Part shown: in pieces, positions 1 through 8,699 of the stretch | How positions within the stretch are numbered: the stretch's first letter is position 1 | Layout: each line of letters begins with the position of its first letter | Assembly (NCBI GenBank): GCA_026193555.1 | Contig: JAPHUU010000104.1 | Coordinates: forward strand, 1 to 8,699 | Length of the DNA: 8,699 nt | Origin: Rhodanobacter sp. | Lineage (GTDB): Bacteria > Pseudomonadota > Gammaproteobacteria > Xanthomonadales > Rhodanobacteraceae | Direction: 5' to 3' | Translations under genes and position numbers: made by a program | Notes under the pieces: model-generated | The model's input: the letters and a program-made list of their open reading frames with translations, nothing else | The model's database searches: none | What the model was told of the DNA's origin: nothing

Positions 1-36
1 AACGCTTAGTAGACCCCAGAAGCGGGGTGTAGCAAC
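1..36 (-). other. attI: Putative attI recombination site of a chromosomal integron (partial at window edge)
   Basis: This would be the site where the adjacent integrase inserts gene cassettes. Read on the minus strand, the window ends in CTACTAAGCGTT. The final GTT could be the start of a GTTRRRY core whose remaining bases lie outside the window, and the AAGCGTT context resembles the 3' end of known cassette sites. A GTCTAC stretch just before it partly matches the opposing RYYYAAC box (5 of 7 positions). A second GTTGCTA (bases 30-36) lies about 33 nt away in direct orientation, like the accessory direct repeats of attI1. The location about 160 bp 5' of the integrase start is right for attI. 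The core consensus cannot be completed from this window, so the call rests mainly on position and partial motif match. It could instead be ordinary leader sequence. Confidence 0.42.
10..31. repeat. Imperfect inverted repeat / hairpin next to the putative attI core
   Basis: ACCCC (13-17) and GGGGT (24-28) form a perfect 5-bp stem around the 6-nt loop AGAAGC. TA/TA pairs outside it (10-11 with 30-31) extend the stem across one G-G mismatch. It lies between the putative attI core and the candidate cassette promoter, so it would be at the very 5' end of any transcript entering the array. It has no T-run and is not a convincing terminator. A role in single-strand folding of the recombination site or in the leader RNA is only inference. 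Confidence 0.4.
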
Positions 37-38
37 GG

Positions 39-67
39 ATATTCAGCTTCGTCGGCTTGCATGTCAA
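39..67 (-). promoter_or_regulatory. Pc: Candidate Pc cassette promoter, firing leftward out of the window
   Basis: On the minus strand a perfect sigma-70 -35 box TTGACA (bases 62-67) is followed after exactly 17 nt by GAATAT (bases 39-44). The -10 candidate matches TATAAT at 3 of 6 positions, including the key A at position 2 and T at position 6. Transcription would start near base 32 and run through the putative attI into whatever lies left of base 1. This is the position and direction of the common cassette promoter Pc in integrons whose integrase is divergent from the array. The -35 and spacing are seen directly; the function is inferred from context. Confidence 0.45.
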
Positions 68-97
68 TCAGGGTTTGCCTACGCAGTTCAACGGCTT

Positions 98-115
98 GCG
101 CTGTTTCCACAGCGC
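98..115. repeat. Perfect 7-bp inverted repeat in the integrase leader, possible operator or hairpin
   Basis: GCGCTGT (98-104) and ACAGCGC (109-115) are exact reverse complements separated by TTCC. The element lies 48 bp before the integrase start codon and 30 bp from the candidate -35 box of the outward promoter, between the two divergent transcription units. It contains CTGT and ACAG half-sites as in an SOS box, but with 4 rather than 8 intervening bases, so it is not a standard LexA site. It could be a regulator-binding palindrome or a small RNA hairpin in the intI 5' leader. No clear sigma-70 promoter for intI was found in the leader. Confidence 0.45.
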
Positions 116-163
116 CTCTTCGCAGCGGAGCATCGGGGTGCATATCGCATGAAGTGAGGTCAT

Positions 164-1174
164 ATGTCTTATCCCCCACGATCCGCCGGACTATCCGGCC
201 CGGTGTCGGGTCGGCCGGAGCCGCGGCTTTTGGACGAGGTTCGCCGACGATTACGCCTGAAACACTATAGTTTGCGTACCGAGGAGGCGTATCTGGGATG
301 GATACGCCGGTTCATCCTGGCCAATGGCAAACGGCATCCGCGTGAGATGGGGGCGACGGAGGTGGAGCGGTTTCTGACCGGCCTCGCGGTGGAGGGGCAG
401 GTGGCGGCAAGCACGCAGAATCAGGCCTTGTCGGCCCTGTTGTTTCTTTATCGGCAAGTGATCGAGGTCGATCTGCCATGGCTGGACAACGTGACGCGTG
501 CGAAGCGACCACGCCGCTTGCCGACGGTCCTTTCCAAGGATGAGACACGTGCCTTGCTGGCGCAGCTCGATGGACGGGCATGGCTTCTGGGGAGCCTGCT
601 CTATGGTACCGGCATGCGCCTGATGGAGTGCCTTCGGCTGCGCGTGAAGGACCTCGACTTCAAGCGCAACGAGATCACCGTGCGAGATGGCAAGGGCGGC
701 AAGGATCGCCGCACCGTGCTGCCGCAGTCGTTGGTGGAATCGCTGCAACGCGAGGTCGAGCGCGCGAGCTTGCTGCACGAGCGGGATCTGCGCGAGGGCT
801 GCGGCGAGGTCTTTCTGCCGCATGCGCTGGCACGCAAGTATCCGGCGGCGGGCCGCGAGTTCGGCTGGCAGTATGTGTTCCCGTCGGCACAGCGCTCGCG
901 TGATCCGCGGGATGGTCGCGAGCGGCGGCAGCATATCGATGAAGGCGTGCTGGCGCGTGCGCTCAAGAGCTCGGCCCGGCAAGCGGGCATCTGCAAACCG
1001 GTGAGCGCGCACACCCTGCGCCACTCCTTCGCCACCCATCTGCTCGAAGACGGCTACGACATCCGCACGATCCAGGAACTGCTCGGACACAAGGACGTGG
1101 CGACGACCCAGATTTACACCCACGTGCTGAACCGGGGTGGGCGCGGCGTGCTCAGTCCGCTGGATCGGGAGTGA
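164..1174 (+). CDS. intI: Integron integrase (IntI-type tyrosine recombinase)
   Basis: A site-specific tyrosine recombinase of 336 residues, against 337 for IntI1. It should insert and excise gene cassettes by attI x attC and attC x attC recombination. The N-terminal core-binding (SAM-like) domain spans about residues 20-105 ([18 protein letters not shown]). The catalytic domain carries Arg152 (GTGMR), Lys177 (RDGKGGKDR), His283 and Arg286 ([12 protein letters not shown]), His309 (LLGHKD) and nucleophile Tyr318 (QIYTHV), so the set is complete. The segment at about 203-240, with ALARKYP and a following YVFPS, is the extra IntI-specific region absent from XerC/XerD. The C-terminus [10 protein letters not shown] is typical, but IntI1 has Arg where Leu330 stands here. 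ATG at 164 is supported by GAGG at 156-159 (a short 4-nt gap) and an in-frame TGA at 155-157 just upstream; GTG at 203 is a less likely alternative. The gene is transcribed away from the putative attI and its 3' end overlaps the convergent glucan synthase gene by 23 bp. It appears intact and functional. Confidence 0.95.
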   Translation: MSYPPRSAGLSGPVSGRPEPRLLDEVRRRLRLKHYSLRTEEAYLGWIRRFILANGKRHPREMGATEVERFLTGLAVEGQVAASTQNQALSALLFLYRQVIEVDLPWLDNVTRAKRPRRLPTVLSKDETRALLAQLDGRAWLLGSLLYGTGMRLMECLRLRVKDLDFKRNEITVRDGKGGKDRRTVLPQSLVESLQREVERASLLHERDLREGCGEVFLPHALARKYPAAGREFGWQYVFPSAQRSRDPRDGRERRQHIDEGVLARALKSSARQAGICKPVSAHTLRHSFATHLLEDGYDIRTIQELLGHKDVATTQIYTHVLNRGGRGVLSPLDRE

Positions 1175-4100
1175 GGTGCGGGCTCTTGCGCGGATGCGTG
1201 ATCAGCACCTGATGTTCCGTCGCGTCGTCCACCAGCGGAATGCGGCCGTCCGCCAGCGCCACCCCGTCCAGCGTGACCGACCCGCTGGCGTCCGCATCCA
1301 CCTGTTGCACCTCGATCCGGTACCAGGTGTCGCCGTGCCGGTAGCTCATGCTGAATCCGGCCCATGCCACCGGCAGCACCGGCGCGAAGCGCAGTTGTCC
1401 CGCGTCCAGACTCAGGCCGAGCAGGGATTCGACGATCAGCCGGTACATCCAGCCGGCGGAGCCGGTGTACCAGCTCCAGCCGCCGCGGCCGACGTGCGGC
1501 GCGACGGCGTAGACATCGGCGCTGACCACGTAGGGTTCGACCTTGTAGGTCTCGATGCTGGCCGCGTCGCTGCCGTGGCTGACCGGGTTGATCATGCGCA
1601 GCAGTTCCCACGCGCGGGCGCTGTCGCCCAGTTCGGCGAACGCCATCGCGGCCCAGATCGCGGCATGGGTGTACTGGCCGCCGTTTTCGCGCACGCCGGG
1701 CAGGTAGCCCTTGATGTAGCCGGGGTCGAGGGCGGACTTGTCGAACGGTGGTTCGAGCAGCTGCACCAGACCGGCCTCGCGGCGCACCAGATGCTGGTCG
1801 AGCGAGGCCATCGCCTGCCGTTGGCGTTCGGGCGCGCCGATGCCCGACAGCACCGACCAGCTCTGCGCGATCGAGTCGATGCGGCACTCGTCATTGCCGG
1901 CTGAACCCAGCGGCGTGCCGTCGTCGAACCAGGCGCGGCGATACCAGGCGCCGTCCCAGGCGTGCTGCTCCAGCGCCGCGCGCAGCTTGTCGACCTCCTC
2001 CTCGCAGCGCACCGCGAAGCCCTCGTCGGCATGCAGCCGCGCCATGTCGGCGAAGCGGCTCAGCACTTCGCAGGAGAAGAAGCCGAGCCAGACGCTTTCG
2101 CCGCGGCCCTCCTCGCCGACCCGGTTCATGCCGTCGTTCCAGTCGCCGGCGCCGATCAGTGGCAGGCCGTGTCTGCCGCGCGGCAGGCTGTGTTCGATCG
2201 CCCGCACGCAGTGCCGGTACAGCGGCTCGCGCAGGCCCGAATGCTGCGGCAGGTCGAAATACGATTCCTCGCCCGGGTGCAGCGGGCGGCCTTCGATGTA
2301 GCCGACATGTTCGTCCAGCACCGCGCGGTCGCCGGTGGCCAGCACGTAGCGGCTGGTCACCAGCGGCAGCCACAGGTAGTCGTCGGAACAGCCGGTGCGC
2401 ACGCCACGGTCGCGCGGCGGATGCCACCAGTGCTGCACGTCGCCTTCGGGAAACTGGTGCGCGGCACACAGCAGCAGCTGGGCGCGCGTCAGCTCGGGCG
2501 CCGCATGCAGCATCGCCATCGAGTCCTGCAGCTGGTCGCGGAAGCCGAATGCGCCGCCGGACTGGTAGTAGCCGCTGCGCGCCCACAACCGGCAGGCAAT
2601 GGTCTGGTACAGCAGCCAGCCATTGGCCAACATGTCGATCGCCGGCTCCGGCGTGCGCACCTGCACCGTTTCCAGCGTGTGCTCCCAGTGCGAGCGCACG
2701 CTGGACAGCGCGTCGTCGGCGGCGCCACTGCGACGGGAGCGCTGCACCAGTGCGGCGGCGTCCGCCGTGTCGGAACCCACGCCGAGCCGGAAGATCACCT
2801 GGCGTTGCTCGCCGTCGTCCAGCGCGACTTTCACCTGCAGCGCACCGCAGGGATCCAGCCCGGCACCGAGCCGGCCGGACAGCTGCGCGCGGCCGAGCGC
2901 GGCCGGTGCCTTGAGGCTGCCATTGCGGCCGATGAACTCGCCGCGGTCGCCGCCGATGCCGCGATTGGGGTCGTCCACGTCGAAGAACGCCACGCGATCG
3001 GGAAAGTCAGTGTTGTAGGCATTGCGGGCGAACAGCGCGCCGCTGGCCGGATCGGACTCGGTCACCACGTGCATCGCGGTTCGTTCGCGCACGTCGCCGA
3101 GCATCCACTCGACGTAGCCGGTGACACTGAGCCGGCGTGGCTGGCCGGAGTCGTTGCGCAACTTCAGCACCGAGAATTTCACCGACGCGTCGAGCGCCAC
3201 GTACACCCACAGTTCGGAGCTGATGCCGTCCTCCTCGTGCTCGAACACGCTGTAGCCGAAACCGTGGCGGACGACGTAGCTGCCGCTGCCGCGACAGGGC
3301 AGCGCGGTGGGCGACCACACCTGGCCGGTTTCCTCGTCGCGCAGATACAACGCCTCACCGCTGCCGTCGCTGACCGGATCGTTGTGCCACGGCGTGAGCC
3401 GGAACTCGTGCGCGTTCTCGCCCCAGCTGTAGGCACTGCCGCTTTCGGAGATCACGGTGCCGAACTGCGGGTTGGCCAGCACGTTGCACCACGGCGCCGG
3501 CGTACTCTGGTCCGCGGCGAGGGTGATCACGTACTCGCGCCCGTCCGCGCGGAAGCCGCCATAGGGATTGTCGGCCAGCCTGGTGATCGGTGCCGCCGCG
3601 GTGACGGCCGGCGGCACCAGGGCGGGTGCGGGCATCTCGCGTCGCGGGCGGCTGGGTTCGAAGCGCGGTCCGTGGCTCTCCAGCCGGCGTCGGCCGATCT
3701 GCTCGGCGAGACTGCCGCGGGTGTCGGAAAGGATGACCCGTGCGCTGGCCTGCAGCACCAGCCGATCCTCGCTGGACAGTTGCTGCGCGGGGCGCACGAA
3801 GATGCCGCCGGGGCGATCGAGCAGGTTCGCCTCGCTGCCGGAGGCGATCAGGCCCATGATCAGTTCCTGCAGCTCCTGCCGGTAGCCGGCGCGATCCTCG
3901 TTCCAGATCACCAGATCCACCGCCAGTCCCTTCAGCCGCCAGTACGCGTGCGCCTGCACCAGCTGGCGCACCAGTTCGATCCGCCCCCGGTTGGCGATCT
4001 GCAGCAGTACGATCGGCAGGTCGCCGGAAATCGACTGGCCCCACAGGCCGGATTGGCCGCGCCGGTTGCTCAGCAGCACGTCGGGTTCGGCGCGCATGAC

Positions 4101-7100
4101 CGCGTTGGCGTAGATCACCGAAGTGGCCAGGTGCTCGTACAGGTGCGCATCGGCCAGGCTGGCGTTGAGCTGGCGCAGCAGCACCTGACTATGGGTCCAG
4201 GCCAGGTCGAACACCCGGTCGGCCAGATGGCGGTCGCGGTACTTGCCGATCAGCTGCAGGCAGGTCTCGCGGTCGTCGGTCATGCCACTGACCAGATCCA
4301 GGGTGGCCGACTGTTCCGGCTCCAGCGTGATGCGGCAGCGGATCGCCACGATCGGGTCGAGCACCGGGCCGGCGCTGTTGGAAAGATGCGCCTGTTCGCG
4401 GTCCAGCATCTGCGGTTGCGCGGTGTCGCGGCCGCGGCCGATGAAGCGGGCGCGGTCGGTTTCATAGGAAATATGGTCGACGTCGGCGTCGTGCACCGCC
4501 AGCAGATGGAACATCCATGGCACCGGTTCGTCGTGCGCGCGGGGACGTCGGCTGCACAGGATCGCCTGCAATTCGGGCACCAGTTCGGTCTGCACGAACA
4601 GCTTGCTGAAGGCCGGGTGGGCCGCGTCAGCCCGCGCCGGTGCCAGCACTACCTCGCCGTAGCTGGTCAGCTCGATCGTGCGCCGCGCGCGGCCGCGATT
4701 GGTGATGCGGGTGCGCCGCAGCTCGATGTCATCCTCCGGCGACACCACGATCTCGGTGTGCGCATCGAACTCGCGCTCGCGCACGCGGAACTCGGCGCGG
4801 GCGTCGGAGAAGATCGCCTCGTACAGCTCGGTCTTGCGCAGGGTCGGTTGATAGGCGGTCGACCAGTAGTCGCCGCTGGCGACGTCGCGCAGGTAGCCGA
4901 ACATGCCCCAGTGGTCGCGCGTGATGTCCTCGTGCCAACGCGTCACCGCCCGCTCGCGGCAGCGACTGTAGCCGCCACCGGCACTGCTGATCATGACGTG
5001 GTAGCGGCCGTTCGACAGCAGTTGCAGCGCCGGGCGCGGCCGGTCCGGATCGCTGAACACACGCAGCCGCGCCTCGGGCACCGGCGGGTTTCCCTCGATC
5101 TCGGGGAAGCCGGTCGCATGCAGGTATTCCGCCGCGGTGCGCGGGATGCGCTCCTGCAGCAGCAGGCTGGTGGCCTGGAACTGCGGGTCGGAGGCGAAGC
5201 GCTGCTGCATCGGTTGGTCGAGCAGCGCATGGTCCAGCGCCAGCAGGCACATGCCCTGGTGATGCGCCATGAACGAGCGCACCAGCGCGGAGGTCTGCCC
5301 CAGCGGCAGGCGTGCCTGCGTATAGTCGATCGCCTCGTACAGGCCGAAGCGGCCCAGCGCGCCGATCTCGACCAGCCGCTGCAGATTGCGGATCGCCGCG
5401 GCCGGCGCCACCATCAGCGCCATGACGCTGGCGTAGGGTGCGATCACCACGTCGTCGCCGAGGCCGCGCTGGAGTCCGAGACCGGGCACGCCGAACGCGC
5501 GGTATTGATAGGTCAGTTGCCCGTCGACGGCGTTGTAGCAGGATTCGGAGACCCCCCACGGCAGGTTCAGTTGGCTGCCGTATTCGATCTGGCGAGCCAC
5601 CGCGGCGCGGCAGGTCTGGTCGAGCAAGGTGCCTTCGTAGCTGGGCATCACCAGCATCGGCATCAGGTACTCGAACATCGAGCCGCTCCACGACAGCAGC
5701 ACCGGCTCGCCGCCGCTGGTGGTCAGCAGGCGGCCCAGCGAAAACCAGTTCTCCTGCGGCAACTGGCCCTGGGCGATCGCCACGAAACTGGCCAGCCGTG
5801 CCTCCGACGCCAGCAGGTCATAGAAGCTCGGGTCAAGCCGGCGCTGGTCGACGTTGTAGCCGATCGACAGCAGTTCGCGCCCGCGGTCGTACAGGAACTG
5901 GTAATCCATCATCGCCAGCACGGACGCCTGCTGCGCCAGCTTCTCGATCGCGTTGACGCGGGCACGGGCACGCTCGCGCACGTCATCGGCATCCGCACCG
6001 CCCGTCCAGCACAGCGGTTCGATCCGCGCCAGCTGCGCCAGCGTGGGGATGCCGCGGAAGCCGTTGTCGTCATCCGCTGGCGGGTCGAGCTGGAACGCCG
6101 TCGCCTCCCCCAGCAGGTCCTCGCACTGGGCCTGCCAGCTGTGCAGCCAGAACTCGGCCTCGCTGCCTGGATCGGGCTGCAGCTTCTGCGCCATCTGACT
6201 TGCATGATCGAGTTGCCTGCGCAGCAAGGCAACCACCGCGCTGGTGACGGTGGGTGGCTCGGCCAGTGCATCCTGCAGCTCCCGTTGCAGCGGACGCAGG
6301 TGGTCCGCGTCGGTCACGATGAGCGCATCGTGCAGCAGCTCCAGCGTGTCGAGCAGGCCGGACAGGATGCGGGGGTGGAACACCGGCTGGTCGACCAGCC
6401 CCAGCAGTCCGGGGCGCAGCGTCAACAGGTGGCCAGCCAGGTTGCCACTGTCCACCGCCGACACGTACAGCGGCGACAGCGGCTTCAGCGTTTTCGTGTC
6501 GTACCAGTTGTAGAAGTGGCCGTGATGGCACTCCAGCATCTGCATCGTGGCCAGCGTCTGCCGAGTACGTTCGAGCAGGCGGCCACTGCTGAGGAAGCCG
6601 AAATCATGGCCGGCCAGGTTGGCCAGCAGGGCCAGCCCCATGTTGGTCGGCGAGGTGCGATGCGCCACCACCGGCACGGGATGCTCCTGCAGGTTGTCCG
6701 GCGGCAGCCAGTGATCGGCGGGGCCGACATGGGTGTCGGAGAAGGCCCAGGTGCGCCGGGCCAGTGCATGCAGGAACTGGCGCTGCTCGGCGTTCGGCAC
6801 GAAGGCGCGTGTCTTGCGCGGCTCACTGATCCACCATGCGATCGTCGGTGATACCAGCCACAGCAGCAGGAACGGTGCGGCCAGAAGCAATATCAGCGGT
6901 CGCTGCCAGGCCAGCAGCACGGTCAGTGCCAGCGCCAGCGCCGGACCGATCCACATCAGGCGCCACAGTGCGGCCGGTGTGTTGCTGCCGTTGCGCGCCA
7001 CCTCGCTGGAGCTTTGCCACTGCAGCAGATGGCGGCCGCTGACCGCCATCCGCCACAGCGTGCGGATGATCGCGTCCAGGCTGTACTGCGCCTCGTGCGG

Positions 7101-8699
7101 CAACCACGCCAGCGCCAGGATCATGCGGCCAAGATGCTGCATGCTGGTGCTGAGCTCGGCACGCAGATGTTGGTCGATCTGCACTTCGGCGGGCTTCTGC
7201 ACCAGTTCGACCAGGGCCGAAAGCAGCGGCGGGATCAGCACCATCGACAGTACCGTCAGCGTCCACGACAACGGGTTGGACAGCAGCAGCCAGCCAGCCA
7301 CCAGCAGCACCAGCAGCGAGATCGGCAGCAGGCTGCGGCGCAGGTTGTCGAGGATCTTCCAGCGCGACAGCGCGGTCAGCACATTCGGGCGCCAGCCATC
7401 GTGCGCGGTCGGCGCCCATGGCAGCAGCCACGGCAGCAGTTGCCAGTCGCCGCGGATCCAGCGATGACGGCGTTTCACGTCGGCGCCGTAGTGGGCCGGA
7501 TACTCCTCGAACAGCTGCACATCGCTGAGCAGCCCCGAACGGGCATGGCAGCCTTCGACCAGGTCATGGCTGAGGATGCGGTTTTCCGGAAAGCGCCCTT
7601 CCAGGGTCTGCTCGAACGCATCGATCTGGTAGATGCCCTTGCCGATGAACGAGCCTTCGTGGAACACGTCCTGATAGACGTCCGACACCATGCGCGTATA
7701 CGGATCGATGCCGGCATCGCTGCCGTACAGATGTGCGTAGCGCGAGCGGGCGCTGCTGGGCAGGCTCACCCCCACCCGCGGTTGCAGGATCGCGTAGCCG
7801 GCCACCACCCGCTGCCGCGCGGTATCGTAGACCGCGTGGTTGAGCGGATGGTCGATCGTGCTGATGAACTCCTGTGCCGAGTCGCGTGGCAGTTCGGTGT
7901 CGGTGTCCAGGGTAATGACGTAGCACACCGGAGGCAGGGTGGCCATGTCACCGGCGATCAGCACGAAACGGTCACGGCCTTTTCCGCGCAGCAACGCGTT
8001 GAGGTCGGCCAGTTTGCCGCGCTTGCGTTCGTGACCCATCCAGCATTGCTCGCTGTCGTTCCAGCGCCGCGGCCGATGCAGCAGGAAGAAACGGTCCACC
8101 TCGGCGGTGGCATAGCGCACATTGAGCGCATCGATGCGCCGCTGTGCCAGCCGCAGCAGGGCATCGTCGCCGGGCAGTGTTTCCTGGTCGGCATCGGGAA
8201 AGTCGGTCAGCAGCGCGAAGTGCAGGTGCTCGTCGCGGTTGGCCAGAAATCGCACCTCCAGCGCCTCGACCAGCACGTCGAGTTCCTTCGCGCTGGCGAA
8301 CATGCTCGGGATCGCCACCATCGTGCGTGCGCGGGCCGGGATACCGCCGGAATAATCCAGGCGCGGCAGCCGCTTCGGGTCCACGCTCAGCGTGGCCAGC
8401 CAGTTCAGCAGGCTCAGCCCCAACTGGCTGGCCAGGATCGTAACCGGGATCGCCAGCGCCAGCAGCAGCCAGGCGGGCATCGGCATCTCTGCCGTCTCCA
8501 GCATCAGCGGGCCGGCGAAGGCCAGCATCAGCGCCGCCAGCGCGCCGAGACAGATCGGCAACGGGGCGCGATCGAACCATGCGTGCAGGCGCTCGGTGAA
8601 CATCGGCGCCACGCCGAGCGCCTGCTCCAGTGCCGGACGGCCGCGATCGATCAGGTAGAAGCCGACATGTTGCCGCAAGGGAGTGGGGTCCTCGCTGGG
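1152..8699 (-). CDS. ndvB: Cyclic beta-1,2-glucan synthase (NdvB/Cgs/ChvB family), 5' end outside window
   Basis: An inner-membrane enzyme that builds beta-1,2-glucan from UDP-glucose, trims it and closes it into a ring; the products are usually periplasmic osmoregulated glucans. The open frame runs to the right edge: 2515 residues are visible and family members have about 2800-2900, so about 300-400 N-terminal residues are missing. Numbering is from the first codon in the window (bases 8697-8699). Membrane segments lie at about 47-67 and 76-103. The GT84 domain at about 125-425 has the DTDT motif (Asp265, Asp267; codon of Asp265 at 7905-7907), SHD (Asp379) and RRHRW (410-414). Four further membrane segments lie at about 458-475, 479-499, 578-598 and 599-624. 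A glycoamylase-like, GH189-type domain spans about 950-1175, with [12 protein letters not shown] (Glu1010), PWGVSES (Glu1052), LYEAIDYT (Glu1122) and MAHHQGM. The GH94 region follows, with beta-sandwich modules at about 1205-1420 and 1710-1900. Its helical barrel contains [16 protein letters not shown] (general acid Asp2189, bases 2133-2135), [10 protein letters not shown] and [14 protein letters not shown]. No frameshift or internal stop interrupts it. The TGA (1152-1154) lies inside the integrase gene. The likely partner ABC exporter (NdvA/Cgt) is not in this window. Confidence 0.93.
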   Translation of the reverse strand, partial: PSEDPTPLRQHVGFYLIDRGRPALEQALGVAPMFTERLHAWFDRAPLPICLGALAALMLAFAGPLMLETAEMPMPAWLLLALAIPVTILASQLGLSLLNWLATLSVDPKRLPRLDYSGGIPARARTMVAIPSMFASAKELDVLVEALEVRFLANRDEHLHFALLTDFPDADQETLPGDDALLRLAQRRIDALNVRYATAEVDRFFLLHRPRRWNDSEQCWMGHERKRGKLADLNALLRGKGRDRFVLIAGDMATLPPVCYVITLDTDTELPRDSAQEFISTIDHPLNHAVYDTARQRVVAGYAILQPRVGVSLPSSARSRYAHLYGSDAGIDPYTRMVSDVYQDVFHEGSFIGKGIYQIDAFEQTLEGRFPENRILSHDLVEGCHARSGLLSDVQLFEEYPAHYGADVKRRHRWIRGDWQLLPWLLPWAPTAHDGWRPNVLTALSRWKILDNLRRSLLPISLLVLLVAGWLLLSNPLSWTLTVLSMVLIPPLLSALVELVQKPAEVQIDQHLRAELSTSMQHLGRMILALAWLPHEAQYSLDAIIRTLWRMAVSGRHLLQWQSSSEVARNGSNTPAALWRLMWIGPALALALTVLLAWQRPLILLLAAPFLLLWLVSPTIAWWISEPRKTRAFVPNAEQRQFLHALARRTWAFSDTHVGPADHWLPPDNLQEHPVPVVAHRTSPTNMGLALLANLAGHDFGFLSSGRLLERTRQTLATMQMLECHHGHFYNWYDTKTLKPLSPLYVSAVDSGNLAGHLLTLRPGLLGLVDQPVFHPRILSGLLDTLELLHDALIVTDADHLRPLQRELQDALAEPPTVTSAVVALLRRQLDHASQMAQKLQPDPGSEAEFWLHSWQAQCEDLLGEATAFQLDPPADDDNGFRGIPTLAQLARIEPLCWTGGADADDVRERARARVNAIEKLAQQASVLAMMDYQFLYDRGRELLSIGYNVDQRRLDPSFYDLLASEARLASFVAIAQGQLPQENWFSLGRLLTTSGGEPVLLSWSGSMFEYLMPMLVMPSYEGTLLDQTCRAAVARQIEYGSQLNLPWGVSESCYNAVDGQLTYQYRAFGVPGLGLQRGLGDDVVIAPYASVMALMVAPAAAIRNLQRLVEIGALGRFGLYEAIDYTQARLPLGQTSALVRSFMAHHQGMCLLALDHALLDQPMQQRFASDPQFQATSLLLQERIPRTAAEYLHATGFPEIEGNPPVPEARLRVFSDPDRPRPALQLLSNGRYHVMISSAGGGYSRCRERAVTRWHEDITRDHWGMFGYLRDVASGDYWSTAYQPTLRKTELYEAIFSDARAEFRVREREFDAHTEIVVSPEDDIELRRTRITNRGRARRTIELTSYGEVVLAPARADAAHPAFSKLFVQTELVPELQAILCSRRPRAHDEPVPWMFHLLAVHDADVDHISYETDRARFIGRGRDTAQPQMLDREQAHLSNSAGPVLDPIVAIRCRITLEPEQSATLDLVSGMTDDRETCLQLIGKYRDRHLADRVFDLAWTHSQVLLRQLNASLADAHLYEHLATSVIYANAVMRAEPDVLLSNRRGQSGLWGQSISGDLPIVLLQIANRGRIELVRQLVQAHAYWRLKGLAVDLVIWNEDRAGYRQELQELIMGLIASGSEANLLDRPGGIFVRPAQQLSSEDRLVLQASARVILSDTRGSLAEQIGRRRLESHGPRFEPSRPRREMPAPALVPPAVTAAAPITRLADNPYGGFRADGREYVITLAADQSTPAPWCNVLANPQFGTVISESGSAYSWGENAHEFRLTPWHNDPVSDGSGEALYLRDEETGQVWSPTALPCRGSGSYVVRHGFGYSVFEHEEDGISSELWVYVALDASVKFSVLKLRNDSGQPRRLSVTGYVEWMLGDVRERTAMHVVTESDPASGALFARNAYNTDFPDRVAFFDVDDPNRGIGGDRGEFIGRNGSLKAPAALGRAQLSGRLGAGLDPCGALQVKVALDDGEQRQVIFRLGVGSDTADAAALVQRSRRSGAADDALSSVRSHWEHTLETVQVRTPEPAIDMLANGWLLYQTIACRLWARSGYYQSGGAFGFRDQLQDSMAMLHAAPELTRAQLLLCAAHQFPEGDVQHWWHPPRDRGVRTGCSDDYLWLPLVTSRYVLATGDRAVLDEHVGYIEGRPLHPGEESYFDLPQHSGLREPLYRHCVRAIEHSLPRGRHGLPLIGAGDWNDGMNRVGEEGRGESVWLGFFSCEVLSRFADMARLHADEGFAVRCEEEVDKLRAALEQHAWDGAWYRRAWFDDGTPLGSAGNDECRIDSIAQSWSVLSGIGAPERQRQAMASLDQHLVRREAGLVQLLEPPFDKSALDPGYIKGYLPGVRENGGQYTHAAIWAAMAFAELGDSARAWELLRMINPVSHGSDAASIETYKVEPYVVSADVYAVAPHVGRGGWSWYTGSAGWMYRLIVESLLGLSLDAGQLRFAPVLPVAWAGFSMSYRHGDTWYRIEVQQVDADASGSVTLDGVALADGRIPLVDDATEHQVLITHPRKSPHLTPDPAD

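Noticed and set aside
6..12. TTAGTAG resembling one arm of the xanthomonad LexA palindrome
   Set aside because: The matching second arm (CTACTAA) is absent from the following bases, and a 7-base half-site alone is not evidence.
101..112. LexA (SOS) box in the intI leader
   Set aside because: CTGT and ACAG are separated by 4 bases, not the 8 of the gamma-proteobacterial consensus. It is kept only as an unexplained palindrome.
61..270. Small plus-strand open frame in the intI leader (69 codons)
   Set aside because: It overlaps the intI start in another frame, has no clear ribosome-binding site and has low-complexity Ser/Arg-rich content. It also covers the candidate promoter and palindrome.
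251..1123. 290-codon antisense open frame opposite intI
   Set aside because: It is a shadow of the conserved integrase frame with no recognisable motifs. The plus-strand product has every catalytic residue of its family.
1201..1213. ATCAG-CAC-CTGAT inverted repeat as a terminator for intI
   Set aside because: It has only five base pairs with no following T-run, and it lies within ndvB coding sequence.
1748..2914. Arg/Ala-rich plus-strand open frame (388 codons)
   Set aside because: It lies inside the conserved GH94 coding region in another frame. Its composition is typical of out-of-frame reading of GC-rich DNA.
1962..6851. Very long antisense open frame (1629 codons) opposite ndvB
   Set aside because: It is exactly in register with the ndvB codons. 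Stops here would need TTA, CTA or TCA codons in ndvB, which are rare in GC-rich genes. The translation resembles no family I know, whereas the minus-strand product is clearly an enzyme.
8676..8678. TTG as the ndvB start codon
   Set aside because: The frame stays open to the window edge (7 more codons), and the following [15 protein letters not shown] segment is internal in this family, so the true start is outside the window.

Overview
The window holds two convergent genes and one short leader region. The base composition is GC-rich, and both genes read as proteobacterial. A complete IntI-type integrase beside a long GT84/GH94 cyclic beta-1,2-glucan synthase would fit a soil or plant-associated gamma- or betaproteobacterium. 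A xanthomonad/Rhodanobacter-like host is my best guess, but it rests only on general resemblance and is not proven by anything here.

Bases 1-163 are a non-coding leader upstream of the integrase. Read on the minus strand (out of the window, leftward), it carries a perfect TTGACA -35 box with a plausible -10 box 17 nt away, then a hairpin. It ends at the window edge in a GTT core preceded by sequence resembling an integron recombination site. This is the layout expected of a Pc promoter plus attI, so a gene cassette array would lie immediately left of base 1, outside the window. The leader also holds a perfect 7-bp inverted repeat that may be a control site for the integrase.

Bases 164-1174 (+) encode a full-length integron integrase with all tyrosine-recombinase catalytic residues and the extra IntI-specific segment. 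It points away from the presumed array, as in classical integrons.

Bases 1152-8699 (-) are one uninterrupted open frame of 2515 residues. It is the C-terminal part, probably 85-90%, of a cyclic beta-1,2-glucan synthase (NdvB/Cgs/ChvB family): two membrane segments, the GT84 glucosyltransferase domain, four more membrane segments, a glycoamylase-like (GH189-type) cyclising domain, and a C-terminal GH94 phosphorylase region. Its 5' end lies beyond the right edge.

The 3' ends of the two genes overlap by 23 bp, with no intergenic space and no terminator that I can see. The ndvB stop codon lies opposite the integrase codon for Leu330, a position that is Arg in IntI1. No RNA gene, insertion sequence, CRISPR array or cassette-type attC site was recognised. 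The two genes have no evident functional link; what is unusual is their junction and the integron platform at the left edge.
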